Below are positions 5,351 to 8,149 of a stretch of DNA of 8,149 nucleotides, piece by piece. Source of the DNA: an uncultured Ruminococcus sp. (lineage in GTDB: Bacteria; Bacillota; Clostridia; Oscillospirales; Ruminococcaceae); NCBI GenBank assembly GCA_900550695.1, contig URTF01000093.1, positions 1 to 8,149 on the forward strand, in the 5' to 3' direction. The stretch's first letter is position 1, and each line of letters starts with the position of its first letter. A program made the position numbers and the translations under genes. A model generated the notes under the pieces. That model saw only the letters and a program-made list of their open reading frames with translations. It made no database searches and was not told the DNA's origin.

Positions 5351-5767
5351 TCATTCGGATTCTTCGTCGTCGAAGTCGAATTCGAGATGCTCGCCGCAGT
5401 TAGGGCAGGTCATTTCGCCCTCTTCAAGCATAGCCTCGCCGAGCTGGATAGTGTCGCCGCAGGTCGGGCAGCATACTTCATAGATCTCTTCTTCGTCGTC
5501 GTAATCATCGAAGTCATCGTCTTCATCGTAGCTGTCGTCTTCTTCATCGTCATAGAGGTCATCTTCTATGTCAGAAAGATCCTCGTCGATAGCGTCAACA
5601 ACTTCAACGATCTCATCGATCTGATCCTGAACATCATCAAAATAAACCGACATATCTTCGAGAACGTCAGCCATAAGAGCAAGGATCTTGCCCTCCTTTG
5701 TTGATGTGTCAAGCTCGAGTCCGTCCATAAGACCCTTAAGATAAGAAACCTTTTCGCCAAGTTTCAT
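5351..5767 (-). CDS. Small acidic protein with C-terminal zinc ribbon (CD1247-type N-terminus)
   Basis: Function unknown. Three parts are seen in 138 residues. Residues 1-65 are helical (MKLGEKVSYLKGLMDGLELD start) and resemble the clostridial CD1247 N-terminal domain family as I recall it. Residues 66-95 are almost entirely Asp/Glu with a few Tyr/Ser. Residues 99-128 form a zinc ribbon with CPTC (100-103) and CPNC (121-124). The C-terminus is again acidic (FDFDDEESE). The combination suggests a cytoplasmic protein that binds a basic partner or nucleoprotein; this is inference. Start: a TTG at 5782 would place the GGAGG site inside the gene, so ATG 5767 is chosen, 8 nt after GGAGG. It lies 47 nt after efp without a terminator, so it is probably co-transcribed. 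Confidence 0.9.
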   Translation of the reverse strand: MKLGEKVSYLKGLMDGLELDTSTKEGKILALMADVLEDMSVYFDDVQDQIDEIVEVVDAIDEDLSDIEDDLYDDEEDDSYDEDDDFDDYDDEEEIYEVCCPTCGDTIQLGEAMLEEGEMTCPNCGEHLEFDFDDEESE

Positions 5768-5773
5768 AAAGAT

Positions 5774-5780
5774 TACCTCC
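5774..5780 (-). promoter_or_regulatory. Ribosome binding site that decides the zinc-ribbon gene start
   Basis: Reverse-strand GGAGGTA lies 6 nt before ATG 5767 (8 nt from GGAGG). The in-frame TTG at 5782 overlaps it and would leave the gene without its own site. Confidence 0.85.
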
Positions 5781-5814
5781 AATTAAAAAATTGCAGAATA
5801 AAAACGGATAAAGC

Positions 5815-6372
5815 TTACGCTCTTTCCATGTATTCGCCTGTTCTTGTATCGATTCTGATCATATCTCCCTCGTTGATGAAGAGGGGAACCTTGACCTCTG
5901 CGCCTGTTTCAAGAGTTGCGGGCTTTGTAGCGTTTGTAGCTGTGTTGCCTGCAAAACCGGGGTCGGTCTGTGTGACCTTAAGGTCAACAAAGTTCGGTGG
6001 TTCTACTGCAAAGACCTTGCCCTTGTAGGAGCAAACCTTACAGATCATTTCTTCCTTGACAAACTTGAAGTTGTCGCTGATCTCTGCGGGAGCAACAGGA
6101 AGATCCTCGTAGGTCTCAGGGTCCATGAAGTGGTAAAGGTCGCCGTCGTTGTAGGAATACTGCATATCTCTTCTTTCAACGAAAGCAGTAGGGAACTTTG
6201 CGGAAGGGTTGTAGCTCTTTTCAATTACAGAGCCTGTAATAACGTTCTTGATTTTTGTTCTTACAAAAGCAGCGCCCTTGCCCGGTTTAACGTGCTGGAA
6301 TTCAACAACCTGAAGTACGTTGCCGTCCTCCTCAAAGGTAACGCCGTTTCTGAAATCGCCTGCTGTGATCAT
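5815..6372 (-). CDS. efp: Translation elongation factor P
   Basis: EF-P binds stalled ribosomes between the P and E sites and promotes peptide bonds at polyproline stretches. The 185-residue length is standard. Three domains are seen: the KOW-like N-domain (1-63) with the loop VKPGKG (28-33), whose tip Lys32 is the site modified in many bacteria; the OB domain (about 65-127); and the C-terminal OB domain (129-185) with ETGAEVKVPLFINEGD (about 157-172), matching the EF-P signature. An in-frame upstream ATG at 6399 would add MTLFIRRYS. The ATG at 6372 is chosen because GGAGG lies 6 nt before it and MITAGDFR is the family start. No modification gene is present in the window. It follows the aroQ-peptidase pair, as in many Firmicutes, but has its own promoter. 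Confidence 0.98.
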   Translation of the reverse strand: MITAGDFRNGVTFEEDGNVLQVVEFQHVKPGKGAAFVRTKIKNVITGSVIEKSYNPSAKFPTAFVERRDMQYSYNDGDLYHFMDPETYEDLPVAPAEISDNFKFVKEEMICKVCSYKGKVFAVEPPNFVDLKVTQTDPGFAGNTATNATKPATLETGAEVKVPLFINEGDMIRIDTRTGEYMERA

Positions 6373-6428
6373 AGAATACCTCCGTATAAATAAAGTCATT
6401 ATTAATATGCATAAATAGCCTTACAAAT

Positions 6429-6457
6429 ATTCTACTACATTCTGCTTGATTTTGCAA
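6429..6457 (-). promoter_or_regulatory. Promoter of efp
   Basis: Reverse strand: -35 TTGCAA (6452-6457), 17-bp spacer, -10 TAGAAT (6429-6434). It lies in the 122-bp AT-rich gap after the peptidase gene, about 56 nt before the efp start. It would also serve the zinc-ribbon gene and possibly the ribU leader. No terminator hairpin is obvious between the peptidase gene and this promoter, so readthrough from upstream is also possible. Confidence 0.8.
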
Positions 6458-6494
6458 GTGTTTTCGCATAATTTTTATTACTTTTATAACTTTT

Positions 6495-7565
6495 TTATAA
6501 AATAATAAGATTTTTTGGTGAGTGTGCAAAGTTAGTACAGCCGTTTTTTGTGACATAAACACAATCTTCGATGCGAACGCCGAATTTTTCGGGGAGATAA
6601 ATGCCCGGTTCAACTGTCATAACGACATTTTCGGAAAGTACCGTCATATCACGGGTGTTTGCGGCAGGACTTTCGTGAATTTCAAGTCCGACGCTGTGAC
6701 CGAGACCGTGACCGAACGCTTCGCCGTAGCCTTTTTCTGTTATATAATTACGTGCGCAGGCATCAAGCTCCTTGCAGACAACTCCTGCCCTGACAAGATC
6801 AAGACATCTTTGCTGTGCTTCAAGTGTTATCCCGTAAATTTCACGCATTTCCGCCGTAGGCTCGCCAACGCAGACGGTTCTCGTCATATCGCTGTGATAA
6901 CCGTCAAAAACTGCGCCGAAATCCATTAAAACGAACTCGCCCTTTTGAATTTTCTTATCGGACGGAACGCCGTGCGGAACGGAGGTGTTTTTTCCCGAAA
7001 GTGCAATAGTATCGAATGAAATTGCCTCCGCACCGTGGGAAAGCATATAGAAATCGAGCGAACGTGCAACTTCAAGCTCGGTCGCGCCCTCTTTGATAAC
7101 GTTTCTGAGCGCATTGTCAAGCGCAGCTTCGGCGATATCCTGCGCTTTCTGCATCTTTTCAAGCTCCTCGGCTGTCTTAACGCTGCGAAGCTTTGTTATT
7201 GCATCGCTCAGAAATCCTGTCGAATCTATCTTGAAACCGTCAAGCTTTTTGGCATAGGTCGAAAGCTCTGCGACTGTCATTGTTTCCGCTTCGATATAGA
7301 CCTTTTCCGTGCCGTGCTTTTTGAGCAGATCGACAAGCTGGCTGTAGAACTTCACCGAGCGAACGACCTCGCAGTCGGTGACCTTTTCCTTTGCCTTTTC
7401 AAAATAGCGGAAGTCGATGAGAAGATACGCCGCATCGGGGAAAACGAGAACTGCGCCTGCGGAGGACTTCATTCCGCAGAAATAGCGGCGGTTTATGTCG
7501 GAGGTAATGAGTGCGCAGTAGCTCTCCTGCGGCATTTTTTCACGAAGCTTTTCAATATTATTCAT
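6495..7565 (-). CDS. M24 family metallopeptidase (Xaa-Pro aminopeptidase type)
   Basis: Cytoplasmic pita-bread-fold metallopeptidase, likely removing N-terminal residues that precede proline; the YqhT/PepQ-like relative usual next to efp. The 356-residue length is normal. Residues 1-125 form the creatinase-like N-domain and 132-356 the catalytic domain. All five metal ligands are visible: Asp215 (LMDFGA), Asp226 (HSDMTRT), His290 (GHGLGH), Glu319 (VEPG) and Glu333 (RIED). His198 (PHG) is also conserved in the family. GGGAG lies 7 nt before the ATG. The gene starts inside the end of aroQ (8-nt overlap), suggesting translational coupling. Whether it is an aminopeptidase or a dipeptidase cannot be decided from sequence. 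Confidence 0.93.
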   Translation of the reverse strand: MNNIEKLREKMPQESYCALITSDINRRYFCGMKSSAGAVLVFPDAAYLLIDFRYFEKAKEKVTDCEVVRSVKFYSQLVDLLKKHGTEKVYIEAETMTVAELSTYAKKLDGFKIDSTGFLSDAITKLRSVKTAEELEKMQKAQDIAEAALDNALRNVIKEGATELEVARSLDFYMLSHGAEAISFDTIALSGKNTSVPHGVPSDKKIQKGEFVLMDFGAVFDGYHSDMTRTVCVGEPTAEMREIYGITLEAQQRCLDLVRAGVVCKELDACARNYITEKGYGEAFGHGLGHSVGLEIHESPAANTRDMTVLSENVVMTVEPGIYLPEKFGVRIEDCVYVTKNGCTNFAHSPKNLIIL

Positions 7566-7998
7566 GGCAATACTCCCAAACAGCCCTCATACCGAGGAAA
7601 TAACCCATTTTTCCGAAGCCGAAAATAGTTCCGCTGCAGACGGGCGAGATAACGGAGGTGTGACGGAATTCCTCACGTTTTTCGATGTTTGAAATATGAA
7701 CTTCGACAACGGGAATTTTAACCGCCTCGATAGCGTCACGGATAGCGTAGCTGTAGTGAGTGTAAGCGCCTGCATTGATAACGATGCCGCACTTGTCAAG
7801 ACGTGCAGCGTGAATTTTGTCGATGATAGCGCCCTCGTGGTTGGACTGGAAACATTCACAGCTGTCAAAGCCAAGCTCCTTTGCGAAAGCCTTTATCTCA
7901 GCGCAAACGCTGTCGTAGGTGTCGTGACCATAAATGCCCGGCTCACGCTCGCCGAGCAGGTTAAGGTTCGGTCCGTTGATTATAAGTATATCTTTCAT
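7558..7998 (-). CDS. aroQ: Type II 3-dehydroquinate dehydratase
   Basis: Shikimate-pathway enzyme converting 3-dehydroquinate to 3-dehydroshikimate by anti elimination; a cytoplasmic dodecamer in the family. The 146-residue length is typical. Seen: NGPNLNLLGEREPGIYG (8-24) with Arg18 and catalytic Tyr23, the substrate stretch NAGAYTH (75-81), catalytic His101 in VEVHISN (98-104), and Arg112 in the segment after it. GAGG precedes the ATG by 7 nt. It overlaps the M24 peptidase gene by 8 nt in the aroQ-peptidase-efp order shared with Bacillus. No other shikimate gene is in the window. Transcription is probably from the promoter at 8052-8080. Confidence 0.97.
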   Translation of the reverse strand: MKDILIINGPNLNLLGEREPGIYGHDTYDSVCAEIKAFAKELGFDSCECFQSNHEGAIIDKIHAARLDKCGIVINAGAYTHYSYAIRDAIEAVKIPVVEVHISNIEKREEFRHTSVISPVCSGTIFGFGKMGYFLGMRAVWEYCHE

Positions 7999-8019
7999 TT
8001 TAATACCTCGTTTTATACA

Positions 8020-8056
8020 AAAATAAGAGCGGAGAAAATTCCTCCACTCCTATTTT
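8020..8056 (-). terminator. Hairpin with T-tract overlapping the aroQ promoter
   Basis: Reverse strand: AAAATAGGAGTGGAG (8042-8056) and CTCCGCTCTTATTTT (8020-8034) form a 15-bp stem with two G-U pairs and a 7-nt loop. The distal arm ends in TTATTTTTG. The G-U pairs are pairs only in the reverse-strand RNA (A-C mismatches on +), so that is the likely orientation. The proximal arm contains the -10 box at 8052-8057. The hairpin could stop transcripts arriving from the right, while those starting here lack much of the first arm. Confidence 0.55.
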
Positions 8057-8080
8057 AATACCAAATCGGGGAAATGTCAA
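8052..8080 (-). promoter_or_regulatory. Promoter of aroQ and the M24 peptidase gene
   Basis: Reverse strand: a consensus -35 TTGACA (8075-8080), a 17-bp spacer and -10 TAAAAT (8052-8057). The predicted start of transcription is near 8045, giving a leader of roughly 47 nt before the ATG at 7998. Confidence 0.82.
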
Positions 8081-8096
8081 TTATCCGTTTAGTATT

Positions 8097-8149
8097 ATAC
8101 TAAACACCATTTAAAATTTGGAAAAAATCAAGCCGACAATCTTGAATAT
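8097..8149. mobile_element. MITE-like palindromic repeat, copy 3 (cut by window edge)
   Basis: The end ATACTAAACACC (8097-8108) and the following bases match the reverse complement of the right part of copy 1 (1158-1210) with only a few differences, so it belongs to the same subtype. Only one terminus is inside the window. The bases just before it, GTTTAGTAT (8088-8096), are its mirror image and may be the end of another copy or remnant. Confidence 0.65.

Noticed and set aside
5324..5704. 126-codon hydrophobic + strand frame, at first sight a membrane protein
   Set aside because: Its Val/Ile/Phe stretch is the complement of the Asp/Glu codons in the zinc-ribbon gene.
5768..5782. TTG start adding five residues to the zinc-ribbon protein
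   Set aside because: The added codons are the GGAGG site itself, and ATG 5767 is well spaced.
7035..7628. 197-codon open frame on + strand opposite the M24 peptidase and aroQ
   Set aside because: Both reverse-strand genes have full catalytic residues and ribosome binding sites. This frame crosses their junction and resembles no family.

Overview
The window is ordinary low-to-mid-GC Clostridia-like chromosome, most like a gut Ruminococcus/Oscillospiraceae relative. This assignment is inferred from the aroQ-peptidase-efp gene order typical of Firmicutes, strong GGAGG ribosome binding sites, two lipoproteins with Thr/Ala-rich linkers, and palindromic GTAGGGGCGGAT-type intergenic repeats that I recall as frequent in gut Clostridia. 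No rRNA, tRNA, phage, transposase gene or CRISPR array is visible.

Left part, + strand (1-3932). A single amino-acid-type ABC transporter binding lipoprotein (229-1080) has its own promoter and no transporter partners beside it. It is followed by a MITE-like palindrome (1109-1210) and an unusually elaborate structured terminator (1224-1305). A strong extended -10 promoter (1315-1343) then drives a two-gene unit: a secreted SGNH/GDSL hydrolase lipoprotein (1391-2671) and, 13 nt later, a galactokinase-family GHMP kinase (2685-3932) with an altered signature motif. Together they suggest outside-the-cell deacylation of a glycan and inside-the-cell phosphorylation of a released sugar.

Middle (3924-4428). 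The convergent junction between galK and ribU is about 500 bp of nested inverted repeats. The outermost repeat arms supply the stop codons of both genes. A second MITE-like palindrome and a near-perfect rho-independent terminator lie inside.

Right part, - strand (4425-8149). Read from the right, a promoter embedded in a hairpin (8020-8080) precedes aroQ (type II dehydroquinate dehydratase), which overlaps an M24 aminopeptidase-P-like gene by 8 nt. A separate sigma-A-type promoter precedes efp (elongation factor P), followed by a small acidic zinc-ribbon protein. Then come an FMN riboswitch, its terminator, and the riboflavin ECF transporter subunit ribU. Two upstream TTG-initiated extensions (ribU and the zinc-ribbon gene) are rejected because the Shine-Dalgarno sequence would lie inside the coding region. 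A third MITE-like copy is cut by the right edge.

I found no clear new defence or metabolic system. The most interesting signals are non-coding: the MITE-like family with TA flanks, the nested repeat cluster, the pseudoterminator-like RNA at 1224-1305, and the promoter inside a hairpin upstream of aroQ.
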